Shown here: piece after piece, positions 55,377 to 64,000 of the stretch | Numbering within the stretch: the stretch's first letter is position 1 | How the letters are laid out: every line of letters starts with the position of its first letter | From: Salinicola avicenniae | GTDB taxonomy: Bacteria; Pseudomonadota; Gammaproteobacteria; Pseudomonadales; Halomonadaceae | Direction: 5' to 3' | Length of the DNA stretch: 64,000 bases | NCBI RefSeq assembly: GCF_023736115.1 | Contig: NZ_JAKQZC010000001.1 | Coordinates: 1 to 64,000 of the forward strand | Made by a program: the position numbers and the translations under genes | The notes under the pieces: model-generated | Databases searched by the model: none | The model's input: the letters and a program-made list of their open reading frames with translations, nothing else | What the model was told of the DNA's origin: nothing

Positions 55377-58300
55377 ATGCCTCTCAGCCTTTCTCAGGGA
55401 GCCGAGTTCAGCCCCGGCTTCATGGTGATCCACGGCAATCGTCTCGAAGCGCTGCGCGATCTGGCGGTGGAGTGGCTGCGGACCCATCCGCTGGGGCCGC
55501 TGGAGGACGAGGTGATCCTGGTGCAGAGCAACGGCATCAGCCAATGGCTGAAGCTGGCGCTGGCCGCCGACCCGCCCGCGGGTGCCGGCATCGCCGCGGC
55601 AATGGATGTCACCCTGCCGGCGCGCTTCCTGTGGCAGGCCTACCGCGCAGTGCTGACCCAGCGCGACGGCCCGGATGCGGTGCCCGAGGTCTCGCCGCTG
55701 GACAAGCCGCGCCTCGTCTGGCGGCTGATGCGCCTGCTGCCCGAGCTGCTGGAAGAGGCGACCTTCGCCCCGCTGGCACGCTTCCTGGCCGACGACGATG
55801 ACCTGCGCAAGCGCCACCAGCTCGCCGAACGCCTGGCCGATCTGTTCGACCAGTATCAGGTCTATCGCGCCGACTGGCTGGCGGCGTGGGCCGAAGGCCA
55901 CGACACGCTGATCGACGCTCGCGGTCAGGCGCGGCCACTGGCCGAGGAGCAGCGCTGGCAACCCGCGCTGTGGCGGCGGCTGCGCGACGATATCTCGCAA
56001 GGCCACGGCGCCGCCGGCCTGGCCTCAAGCCGCGCCTGGGTGCACAACCGCTTCCTCGAGGCATGCCGCGAACTCACCCCCGAAACGCGACCACGCGATC
56101 TGCCGCGCCGCGTGGTGGTATTCGGCATCTCCTCGCTGCCGCGCCAGACGCTGGAGGCACTGGCGGCCGTCTCCACGGTGACTCAGGTGCTGCTCTGCGT
56201 GCACAACCCCTGCCGCCACTACTGGGCGGACATCATCGAACACAAGGATCTGCTGCGCGCGGCGCGACGGCGGCAGCGCCATCGCCCCGGCATGCCGCTG
56301 GAGCTCGACGACACCCAGCTGCATCTGCACGCCCAGCCGCTGCTGGCGGCGTGGGGCAAGCAAGGGCGCGACTATCTGCGCCTGCTCGACGAGTTCGACG
56401 ACCACGGCGACTACCGTGCGCTGTTCGACGCCCAGTCGCTGCGCATCGACCTGTTCGACTCGCCCGTCGACGCGCCTACCGAAGACCCCGACACCTCGCC
56501 CGGCTTGCTGCAACAGCTACAGGACGACATCCTCGAGCTGCGCCCGCCGCAGGAGACTCGCGAGCGCTGGCCCGCCGTCGACCCGACGCACGACCGTAGC
56601 CTGCGTTTCCATGTCGCCCACAGTGCCCTGCGCGAAGTGGAGATCCTGCACGATCAGCTGCTCGCCGCCTTCGATGCCGACCCCACGCTGCGCCCGCGCG
56701 ACGTGCTGGTGATGGTGCCGGATATCGACACCTACGCCGCCGCCGTGCAGGCCGTCTTCGGCCGCCTGCCGCCGGATGACCCGCGTCATATCCCGTTCAC
56801 GCTCTCCGACCAGACCCGCCGCCATCGGCAGCCCTTGCTGGTGGCGCTGGAGTCGCTGCTGCATCTGCCGGAGTCCCGCCTGACCGTCAGCGATCTGCTC
56901 GACCTGCTCGAAGTCCCCGCGCTGCGGGCCCGCTTCGGGCTGGAGGCGGATGCCCTGCCGGTGTTGCGTCGCTGGATCGAGGGCGCCGGCATCCGCTGGG
57001 GGCTGGACGCCGAGCAGCGCGCCCGGCTCGATCTGCCGGGCGGGCTGACCGCCAACACCTGGGCCTTCGGCCTGCGTCGGCTGCTGCTGGGCTACGCCGT
57101 TGGGCCCGATACGCGAAGCGACGCTGCCGACGAGCCCTGGCACGATATCGAGCCGTTCGACGACATCGGCGGGCTGGAAGCCGCGCTGGCCGGCCCGCTG
57201 GTGGATCTGCTCGACGTGCTGGAAGTGCAGTGGCGCGCGCTATCCGAGCCCGCCGATGTGCCCACCTGGTGCCGCCGCCTGCGCGATCTGCTGAGCGGCT
57301 GCTTCGCCGCCGAGGACGAAACGGACCTGGCGACGCTGAGTCAGCTCGAGACCCTGCTGGAAAGCTGGCAGGAGACCACCGAAGACGCCGGCCTGCGAGA
57401 GGCCCTGCCGCTCTCCGTGGTGCGCGAACACTGGCTCGGCGAGCTCGACGACAACAACCTCTCCCAGCGGTTTCTGGCTGGCGCGGTCAATATCGCCACG
57501 CTGATGCCGATGCGCGCGATTCCGTTTCGCCATGTCTGCCTGCTGGGCATGAACGACGGTGAATACCCGCGCACCCAGCGCCCGCTGGATATCGACCTGA
57601 TGGGGCGCGACTACCGCCCCGGCGACCGCTCGCGCCGCGAGGACGACCGCTACCTGTTTCTCGAGGCCCTGCTCTCGGCGCGCGACAGCCTGACCATCAG
57701 CTGGATCGGGCGCAGCATTCACGACAACGCCCCCTGCCCGCCCTCTGTGCTGCTCGGCCAGTTGCGCGATCATCTCGCCGACGGCTGGCAACTGGCCGGT
57801 CATGAGCCCGAGGAGGACGCCGGCCAGGCCCTGCTCGAAGCGCTCACCACCGAACACCCGCTGCAGCCCTTCAGCAAACGCTACTTTACGGCGGATGCCC
57901 GCACGGATTCGGGTGCGATAACAGCCCGCGCAGATCCGGGTGCGATAACAGCGGGCGCGGTCAAAAGCGAGCTTTTCACCTACGCCCACGAGTGGCGCGC
58001 GGTGCATGCGACCCAGCCCTCGCCGGTCACCGCCGACGCCGAACTGCCACCGCTCGCGCTCGAGGCGCCGCTGACGCTCGGACGCCTCGCCGCCTTCCTG
58101 CGCGATCCGGTCAAGGCGTTCTTCACCACCCGGCTCGGCGTCTTTCTCGAGCGCGACGCCCAGGAGAGCCCCGACCACGAGCCGTTCGCGCTCGACGGCC
58201 TCGACACCTGGCAGCTGCAGCAGGCGCTGGTCGAATCCGGGCGCCGCGCGGTGGATGACGGCCGCTCGCCCACGCCCGCCGTGCACGCCACGCTTGCCCG

Positions 58301-59144
58301 GCTCGAGCGCGAGGGCCGGCTAGCCATGGGTGGCTTCGCCGAGCGCATGCGCGAAAGCCTGGTCGAACCGCTGGACAAGCTGTTCGAGGAGTACGCCGAC
58401 AAACTCGCGGCCTGGCCTCATGCCTGGGAGACCTCGGCCGCCGTCTCGCTAACGCTGGCGACGCCCGAAGGGCCACTGGCGGTGGAAGAATGGCTCGACG
58501 GCCTGCGCGAGAACGACGGCGGCGAGCGCTGCCGCCTGGTGCTGATGACCAGCAGCCTGGTCAGCCAGGGCAAGTACAACTGGAAGCACTGGATCGCCCC
58601 CTGGGTCGCGCACCTCGCCGGCCAGATCGCGCTCGGCCCGATGACCACGGTGCTGCTCTCCCGCGCCGGCGGCGGCACGCTGGAGCCGCTGCCCGCCGAG
58701 ACCGCCCGCACGCACCTGGAAGCCATCGCCAGTGCCTGGCGCAGCGGCATGACTGCGCCGCTGCCGCTGGCCCGAGATACCGCCTTCATCTGGCACGAGA
58801 AAGGCGGCGACGAGCGCGCACTGGTGCGTCTGTTCGCCGATGAAGACACGGCGGAGGAGACCGACTTCAAGGCGTGGAAAGCCGCGCAGAGAGCCTTCGA
58901 GGGTGACGACTACAACGCGGGCGAGCGTGACCGCGATCCGTACCTCGCCCGCCAGTGGCGCGATCTCGAGAGCCTGGCCCGCCATCGCGTCGCCGGCCGC
59001 CACTTTACCGAGCTGACGAATACGCTCTACGCCCCGCTGCATGACCGGGTGAAGACGCGGGGTGAGAAACGTAAGGGCGGGAGCGGAGACAAAGGCGGCA
59101 AACAGCCAGCCGGCAAGCCAACGGGAGAGGGAGCATCGGCATGA
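55377..59144 (+). CDS. recC: Exodeoxyribonuclease V subunit RecC
   Basis: The Chi-recognition subunit of RecBCD. The 1255-aa protein starts with the family segment HGNRLEALRDLAVEWL and VILVQSNGISQWLKLALA, and has the later conserved RAIPFRHVCLLGMNDGEYPR, IDLMGRDYRPGDRSRREDDRYLFLEALLSAR and SWIGRS motifs. E. coli RecC is 1122 aa; the excess includes a low-complexity stretch near residues 842-862 built from a 27-bp direct repeat (57906-57952). AAGGA before the ATG supports the start. It overlaps recB by 4 bp. Confidence 0.95.
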   Translation: MPLSLSQGAEFSPGFMVIHGNRLEALRDLAVEWLRTHPLGPLEDEVILVQSNGISQWLKLALAADPPAGAGIAAAMDVTLPARFLWQAYRAVLTQRDGPDAVPEVSPLDKPRLVWRLMRLLPELLEEATFAPLARFLADDDDLRKRHQLAERLADLFDQYQVYRADWLAAWAEGHDTLIDARGQARPLAEEQRWQPALWRRLRDDISQGHGAAGLASSRAWVHNRFLEACRELTPETRPRDLPRRVVVFGISSLPRQTLEALAAVSTVTQVLLCVHNPCRHYWADIIEHKDLLRAARRRQRHRPGMPLELDDTQLHLHAQPLLAAWGKQGRDYLRLLDEFDDHGDYRALFDAQSLRIDLFDSPVDAPTEDPDTSPGLLQQLQDDILELRPPQETRERWPAVDPTHDRSLRFHVAHSALREVEILHDQLLAAFDADPTLRPRDVLVMVPDIDTYAAAVQAVFGRLPPDDPRHIPFTLSDQTRRHRQPLLVALESLLHLPESRLTVSDLLDLLEVPALRARFGLEADALPVLRRWIEGAGIRWGLDAEQRARLDLPGGLTANTWAFGLRRLLLGYAVGPDTRSDAADEPWHDIEPFDDIGGLEAALAGPLVDLLDVLEVQWRALSEPADVPTWCRRLRDLLSGCFAAEDETDLATLSQLETLLESWQETTEDAGLREALPLSVVREHWLGELDDNNLSQRFLAGAVNIATLMPMRAIPFRHVCLLGMNDGEYPRTQRPLDIDLMGRDYRPGDRSRREDDRYLFLEALLSARDSLTISWIGRSIHDNAPCPPSVLLGQLRDHLADGWQLAGHEPEEDAGQALLEALTTEHPLQPFSKRYFTADARTDSGAITARADPGAITAGAVKSELFTYAHEWRAVHATQPSPVTADAELPPLALEAPLTLGRLAAFLRDPVKAFFTTRLGVFLERDAQESPDHEPFALDGLDTWQLQQALVESGRRAVDDGRSPTPAVHATLARLEREGRLAMGGFAERMRESLVEPLDKLFEEYADKLAAWPHAWETSAAVSLTLATPEGPLAVEEWLDGLRENDGGERCRLVLMTSSLVSQGKYNWKHWIAPWVAHLAGQIALGPMTTVLLSRAGGGTLEPLPAETARTHLEAIASAWRSGMTAPLPLARDTAFIWHEKGGDERALVRLFADEDTAEETDFKAWKAAQRAFEGDDYNAGERDRDPYLARQWRDLESLARHRVAGRHFTELTNTLYAPLHDRVKTRGEKRKGGSGDKGGKQPAGKPTGEGASA
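57906..57952 (+). repeat. 27-bp direct repeat inside recC
   Basis: GATTCGGGTGCGATAACAGC (57906-57925) recurs as GATCCGGGTGCGATAACAGC (57933-57952), 19 of 20 identical, period 27 bp. It keeps frame and encodes DSGAITARA then DPGAITAGA, an apparent tandem duplication in a surface linker. Confidence 0.8.
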
Positions 59145-62100
59145 CGGCCAACGAAGCACAGTCACCGGCCACACCGCGACTCGACCCGGTGGCCCTGCCG
59201 CTCCTCGGTAGCCGCCTGATCGAGGCCAGCGCCGGCACCGGCAAGACCTTCACCATCGCCCTGCTCTACGTGCGGCTGGTGCTCGGCCCGCGCGATACCG
59301 ACGATCGCGCCAGCTTCCCCCGGCCGCTGACGCCGCCGGAGATTCTGGTGGTGACCTTCACCAATGCGGCCACCCAGGAGCTGCGCGACCGTATTCGCGC
59401 CCGGCTGGTCGATGCGGCCACGGCCTTTTCACAGGCGCCCGAAGCCGCGCCATCGTCTTCACTAGAGCCCGACAATGAACCGGGTGTGGACAACGCGGCC
59501 CCTGTGATCGGCGATCTGTTCGCCGAACCGGCTGTGGATAACGCAAGTGTCGAAGCGGCTGCCCCGCCCAGCGACGATCCGTTGATTGCGCTGCGCGACA
59601 GCTACCCGCGCGAGAGCTGGCCAGCGTGCGCCCGCCGCCTGCGGTTGGCCGCCGAGTGGATGGACGAAGCGGCCGTCTCCACCATCCACGCCTGGTGCCA
59701 TCGCATGCTGCGCGAGCACGCCTTCGACAGCGGCAGCCTGTTCGCGCTGGAGATGGCGCTGGATCAGTCGGAGATGAATCGGGAGATCGCCCGGGACTAC
59801 TGGCGCACCTTCTATTACGACCTCGATCCGGACGCGCTGGCCGTCATCGCCCGCTACTGGACCACGCCGGATGCGCTTAACGACACCGCCGGCCGGCTGC
59901 GCAATCATGCCGCCGCCCTGCCCGTCGCCCCGCCACCGGGCGAGGCGCTGGCCCATTACCGAGAACAGCGCGCCGCCGCCCTGGCCGAGCTCAAGGCGCC
60001 GTGGCCGACCTGGCTCGACGAGCTGGAAGCCGTGCTCGAGGACGGCGCCAAGCGCAAGGCGTTCAACGGCCAGAAACTCAACGCCAGAAGCCGTGCCAAC
60101 TGGCTCGCCGCGCTGCGCGAGTGGGCCGTTGATCCCGAACTTGCGACCCCGGCACTGACCGAGGCGGCCTGGAAACGCCTGACGCCGGAAGGGCTGGCGG
60201 AAATCTGGAAGGATGGCGCACCGCCCAACCTGCCGGCCCTCGCTGCACTGGCCGAACTACCCGAACGACTGGCCGCGCTGCCTGACCCGTTCGCCGACCT
60301 GCTCGCCCACGCCGTGCACTGGATGGCCGCGCGCCGCGAGAGCGTGCAACGCCGCCGCGCCGAACTGGGCCCCGACGACCTGCTCCACCGTCTGGACGCG
60401 GCGTTCGAGGGCGAAGCGGGCGAGACGCTCGCCGCGCGCATTCGCGAGCAGTTCCCGGTCGCGCTGGTCGACGAATTCCAGGACACCGACCCGGTGCAGT
60501 ATCGGCTCTTCGACCGCGTCTATCGGCTGGCCGAAAATCGGGGTGGAGGCGATGACGTCGACCAGCATGAAAACAGGGCAGAGGCCAGTGCCCTACTGCT
60601 GATCGGCGACCCCAAGCAGGCGATCTACGCCTTTCGCGGCGCGGATATTCACACCTACCTGCAGGCCCGCCGCGACACCGCCGGCCGCCACGTCACGCTC
60701 GGCACCAACTTCCGTTCCGCCGAGGCGATGGTCGCGGCGGTCAATCGCGTCTTCGGCTATGCCGAGAGCGAACGCGACGCCGGCGCCTTCTTGTTCCAGC
60801 AGGGTCACGACAACCCGGTCCCCTTCAGCCCCGTAGACGCCAACGGCAGCAAGGACTCGCTCACCCGCCACGGCGCCACGCAGGCGGCGTTAACGCTCTG
60901 GCACCTGCCGAGCGACAAGCCGCTCTCGAAATCCGCCTATCTCCATGAGCTGGCCGGGCGCTGCGCCAGCGAGATGGCGCGTCTCCTGCGCGAGGGCCAG
61001 GCGGGGCAGACCGGCTTCGTGGCCGGCGAGGAGGACGCCCTGCGCCCGCTGGCGCCGTCGGATCTCGCCGTGCTGGTCAACAACGCCAACGAGGCCCGCG
61101 CCATCCGCGGCGCGCTGCTCGCCCGTGGCATTCGCAGCGTCTATCTCTCCGACAAGGAGGGCGTGTTCGAGACCGAGGCCGCCCTGGAGTTGGAGGTATG
61201 GCTGGCCGCCTGCGCCGCGCCGGACGACGAGCGCGCCCTGCGCGGCGCGCTGGCCACGCCCAGCCTGGGTCTCGGGCTCGCCGAGCTGGATGCGCTGAAC
61301 GGCGGCCCGCAGCAGGACGAGCTGGCGTGGGAGGCGCGGGTGATGCAGTTCCGCGACTACCACCGCCAGTGGCAGCGGCGCGGTGTGCTGCCGATGCTGC
61401 ACCGGCTGCTGGCCGATTTCGGCGTGCCCAGCCGCCTTCTCGCGGTGCCGGAGGGTGAGCGAAGACTCACCGACCTGCTCCACCTCGGCGAACTGTTGCA
61501 GGAAGCCAGCGCCGAGATCGACGGCGAACACGCCCTGCTGCGCTTTCTGAGCGAATCCCGCGCGCGGCCGCAGGCGCAGTCCGACGCCCACCGGCTGCGG
61601 CTGGAGAGCGACGCCGATCTGGTCCAGGTGGTAACGATCCACAAGTCCAAGGGGCTAGAGTATCCGCTGGTGTTCCTGCCCTTTATCGCCGCCTTCCGCG
61701 CGGTGAAAGCCGGCGATCTGCCACTGCGCTGGCACGATGACGACGGCCGGCTGCATCTCACGCTGGAGTCAGACGACGTGACGCTGGCGCGTGCCGACCG
61801 CGAACGCCTGGGCGAGGACCTGCGCAAGCTCTACGTCGCGCTGACCCGCGCCCGCCACGCCACCTGGCTCGGCCTCGCGCCGCTGGAATCGATGGAGCGC
61901 AGCGCCATCGGTTATCTGCTCCACGGTAGCGAGCCGCTGACGCCGGATAACCTGCGCGCCGCGCTGGAAGCGCTGGCCGGCGGCGGTTCGAGCCCCATCG
62001 CGATCCACGACGCCCCCGAGCCCGACCCGACACCGCTGCGGATCGAGGCCGACGAGACCCCGCTGGCGGCAGCCCGCGCGCCGACGCGGGCGATTCGCGA

Positions 62101-63013
62101 GCACTGGTGGATCGCCAGTTACTCGGCACTGCGGACCGGCGCCACGCCCGAGGGCTTCGAGCCGAGCGAGGAGGCCGCGCCCACCCCCGAACCCACCACC
62201 GCCGACGAGGCCACGGCGATGGAGGTGATCGACGAGCCCTTCGATGCCAGTGCCGCCACGGTGAGCGAGGGCTCACTGCACCGCTTTCCGCGCGGCCCTT
62301 CTGCCGGGACTTTCCTCCACGGCCTGCTCGAATGGGCCGGTGGAGAGGGCTTCGCCCGCGTCGCCGAGGACGCCGCGCTGCGCGAGGATACGCTCGCCCG
62401 CCGTGCCAACCGGCGCGGCTGGGAGGGGCAGATTCCCGCGCTGGCCGCCTGGCTGCCGGCGCTGCTGACCACGCCGCTGCCGGTGCCCGAGGCTAGCACG
62501 CCTCTGCGCCTGGATGCGCTCGACGGCTATCGCATCGAGCTGGAGTTCTGGTTTGCCGCCCACCGCGTGAATACCCGCCAGCTCGACGCGCTGATCCGCC
62601 AGCACACGCTGGAAGGCCGGCCCCGCCCGGCGCTGGAACCCGATACGCTGAACGGCATGCTCAAGGGCTTTATCGACCTGGTCGCCGAACACGACGGACG
62701 CTTTCACGTGCTCGACTGGAAATCCAACCACCTGGGCGCGGACGACGCCGCCTATACCGAGGCCGCCATGCGGGATGCCGTGCTCGAGAAGCGGTATGAC
62801 GTGCAGTACTGTCTCTACCTGCTGGCGCTGCACCGGCTGCTCGAATCCCGCCTGCCGGACTACGAGATCGAGCGCCATCTGGGCGGCGCGCTCTACGTCT
62901 TCCTGCGCGGAACCCAGGCGCCCTCTCGCGGCGTGCACGTCGAACGCCCGCCGAGCGCGCTGATTCTCGCACTCGACGCCCTGTTCCGAGACGCCGAGGA
63001 GGCCGCCGCATGA
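59141..63013 (+). CDS. recB: Exodeoxyribonuclease V subunit RecB
   Basis: The 3'-5' helicase and nuclease subunit. The 1290-aa protein has Walker A ASAGTGKTFTIAL (residues about 29-41), FTNAATQELRDRIRARL, Walker B VALVDEFQDTDPVQYRLF, LIGDPKQAIYAFRGADIHTY, TIHKSKGLEYPLVFLPF and the C-terminal nuclease motif HVLDWKSNHLG (near residue 1190; Asp and Lys of the active site) with FLHGLLEWAG contributing the His. It is longer than E. coli RecB (1180 aa), partly through an acidic insert at about 100-145. Stop and recD start overlap by 4 bp. Confidence 0.96.
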   Translation: MTANEAQSPATPRLDPVALPLLGSRLIEASAGTGKTFTIALLYVRLVLGPRDTDDRASFPRPLTPPEILVVTFTNAATQELRDRIRARLVDAATAFSQAPEAAPSSSLEPDNEPGVDNAAPVIGDLFAEPAVDNASVEAAAPPSDDPLIALRDSYPRESWPACARRLRLAAEWMDEAAVSTIHAWCHRMLREHAFDSGSLFALEMALDQSEMNREIARDYWRTFYYDLDPDALAVIARYWTTPDALNDTAGRLRNHAAALPVAPPPGEALAHYREQRAAALAELKAPWPTWLDELEAVLEDGAKRKAFNGQKLNARSRANWLAALREWAVDPELATPALTEAAWKRLTPEGLAEIWKDGAPPNLPALAALAELPERLAALPDPFADLLAHAVHWMAARRESVQRRRAELGPDDLLHRLDAAFEGEAGETLAARIREQFPVALVDEFQDTDPVQYRLFDRVYRLAENRGGGDDVDQHENRAEASALLLIGDPKQAIYAFRGADIHTYLQARRDTAGRHVTLGTNFRSAEAMVAAVNRVFGYAESERDAGAFLFQQGHDNPVPFSPVDANGSKDSLTRHGATQAALTLWHLPSDKPLSKSAYLHELAGRCASEMARLLREGQAGQTGFVAGEEDALRPLAPSDLAVLVNNANEARAIRGALLARGIRSVYLSDKEGVFETEAALELEVWLAACAAPDDERALRGALATPSLGLGLAELDALNGGPQQDELAWEARVMQFRDYHRQWQRRGVLPMLHRLLADFGVPSRLLAVPEGERRLTDLLHLGELLQEASAEIDGEHALLRFLSESRARPQAQSDAHRLRLESDADLVQVVTIHKSKGLEYPLVFLPFIAAFRAVKAGDLPLRWHDDDGRLHLTLESDDVTLARADRERLGEDLRKLYVALTRARHATWLGLAPLESMERSAIGYLLHGSEPLTPDNLRAALEALAGGGSSPIAIHDAPEPDPTPLRIEADETPLAAARAPTRAIREHWWIASYSALRTGATPEGFEPSEEAAPTPEPTTADEATAMEVIDEPFDASAATVSEGSLHRFPRGPSAGTFLHGLLEWAGGEGFARVAEDAALREDTLARRANRRGWEGQIPALAAWLPALLTTPLPVPEASTPLRLDALDGYRIELEFWFAAHRVNTRQLDALIRQHTLEGRPRPALEPDTLNGMLKGFIDLVAEHDGRFHVLDWKSNHLGADDAAYTEAAMRDAVLEKRYDVQYCLYLLALHRLLESRLPDYEIERHLGGALYVFLRGTQAPSRGVHVERPPSALILALDALFRDAEEAAA

Positions 63014-64000
63014 CGACGAACGATTTCCATCAGCGGCCCCTTTCACAGCGGCCCGAAACCGCCGCCAGCATTTCACAGCGGCCCGAATCCGCGCCGTTCG
63101 ACCCGGTCGCACTGGCGCAGGCGCCGGAGCGCGTGCTGAACGAGACGGCGATGCTGTTCGCCCTGCTCGACCGCTGGGTGGATCGCGGCTGGCTGCGCTC
63201 GCTCGACCGCGCTTTCGCCGCCTTTCTGCGCCGCGAAGTGCCAGAGGCCCCGCCCCTGCTGCTGCTCGCGGCGGCGCTGGCGAGCCATCAGCTCGGGCGC
63301 GGGCATGTCTGCCTGGACCTGCACCAGACGCTGACCACGCCGGATCTCGCGCTCTCGCTGCCGCCAGAGGGCGACAGCCTGGAAGACCCGCCGCCGCTGC
63401 CGAGCCGGGTGATGGAATCGCTGACGCTCGACGCCTGGCGCGCCGCGCTGGATCAACCGGCGCTGATTGCCAACGGGCTTCTCGGTAACGGTTCAGGCAA
63501 TACGCCGCTGGTGCTCGCCGGCAGCACCGAGCGTCCGCGTCTCTATCTACGCCGCTACTGGCAGCACGAGCAAGATATTCACACCCGGATTGGCGCTCGA
63601 CTGGCCGGCGAAGCGGATGAGAAGGCGGGAGACCAAACCGAGCGCCAAGCGCCGGACGCGGCCCGCCTGCGCCCGATTCTCGACGCGCTGTTTCCCGGAC
63701 GAGACGGCGCGAATGCTCCTATCGACTGGCAGAAGACCGCCTGCGCGCTCGCCGTGCGTTCGCGCTTTGCCGTCATCACCGGCGGCCCCGGCACCGGCAA
63801 GACCACCACGGTGGTAAGGCTACTCGCCCTGCTGCAGGCACTGGCGCTCGCCGAAAGCGACCGAGTGGAAGGCACGGCCAATCATGGCGCCCTGCGCATC
63901 CACCTCGCTGCGCCCACCGGCAAGGCCGCCGCCCGGCTGAATGAATCCATCGCCGGGCAGGTCGCGAGTCTCGATCTCGCCGGCCTCGCCGACGACCCCG
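63010..64000 (+). CDS. recD: Exodeoxyribonuclease V subunit RecD (partial, runs off the right edge)
   Basis: The 5'-3' helicase subunit; the first 330 residues are present. After a repetitive N-terminus (residues 7-27, QRP(L/E) repeated three times) comes the N-terminal domain (ALLDRWVDRGWLRSLDRAFAAFL) and then Walker A VITGGPGTGKTTTVVRL near residue 257 and the helicase motif LAAPTGKAAARLNESI. Start codon overlaps the recB stop (ATGA). The recC-recB-recD order without ptrA is that of Pseudomonas. Confidence 0.94.
   Translation, partial: MTTNDFHQRPLSQRPETAASISQRPESAPFDPVALAQAPERVLNETAMLFALLDRWVDRGWLRSLDRAFAAFLRREVPEAPPLLLLAAALASHQLGRGHVCLDLHQTLTTPDLALSLPPEGDSLEDPPPLPSRVMESLTLDAWRAALDQPALIANGLLGNGSGNTPLVLAGSTERPRLYLRRYWQHEQDIHTRIGARLAGEADEKAGDQTERQAPDAARLRPILDALFPGRDGANAPIDWQKTACALAVRSRFAVITGGPGTGKTTTVVRLLALLQALALAESDRVEGTANHGALRIHLAAPTGKAAARLNESIAGQVASLDLAGLADDP

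Overview
The window is 64 kb of GC-rich, gene-dense chromosome from a gammaproteobacterium, most likely a halomonad (Halomonas, Chromohalobacter or Salinicola type). That placement is an inference from gene order and protein character, not from a marker gene. Two blocks follow the Pseudomonas chromosome closely: pilU-pilT / yggS-proC-yggT-metX-metW, and aminotransferase / dksA-gluQ / crcZ-like RNA / pcnB-folK-panB-panC. No rRNA or tRNA gene, insertion sequence, phage gene or CRISPR array was seen.

Layout. 1-20 kb is core housekeeping: a probable rRNA-operon promoter leaving the left edge, tyrS, anmK, type IV pilus retraction ATPases, proline and methionine genes, sfsA, dksA, gluQ, a noncoding RNA locus, pcnB, folK, the pantothenate-CoA genes panB, panC and coaA, and an O-acyltransferase. 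pnp follows at 20.2-22.4 kb without rpsO beside it. 22.6-33.5 kb is an accessory catabolic region: a complete D-glucarate to 2-oxoglutarate enzyme set, the acdR/acdS pair (ACC deaminase and its Lrp-type regulator), an amidase, and a GntR / lactonase-like hydrolase / permease cluster. 33.6-40.7 kb holds two universal stress proteins and a dppABCDF peptide transporter. 40.9-54.7 kb is rich in redox enzymes paired with regulators: HxlR/quinone oxidoreductase, an OsmC-YcaO fusion, LysR/old yellow enzyme, D-lactate dehydrogenase, MdaB/LysR, a diguanylate cyclase and EamA/LysR. 55.4 kb to the end is recC-recB-recD, with recD cut by the window edge.

The most interesting element is between gluQ and pcnB. 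A near-consensus sigma-54 promoter (GG-N10-GC) precedes about 490 nt of noncoding sequence ending in a strong terminator. This segment carries eight AANAANAA motifs, most in the loops of separate hairpins. Position, promoter class, size and motifs are those of CrcZ, the decoy RNA that titrates Hfq/Crc in Pseudomonas carbon catabolite repression. The cbrA-cbrB two-component genes that adjoin crcZ in Pseudomonas are missing here. The acdS leader carries a similar A-rich tract, so carbon-source control may reach the catabolic genes in this same window.

Other points worth a second look are two tandem hairpins with complementary loops just before the metX ribosome binding site, 18-bp tandem repeats between hxlR and its divergent oxidoreductase, the OsmC-YcaO fusion, and the separation of pnp from rpsO.
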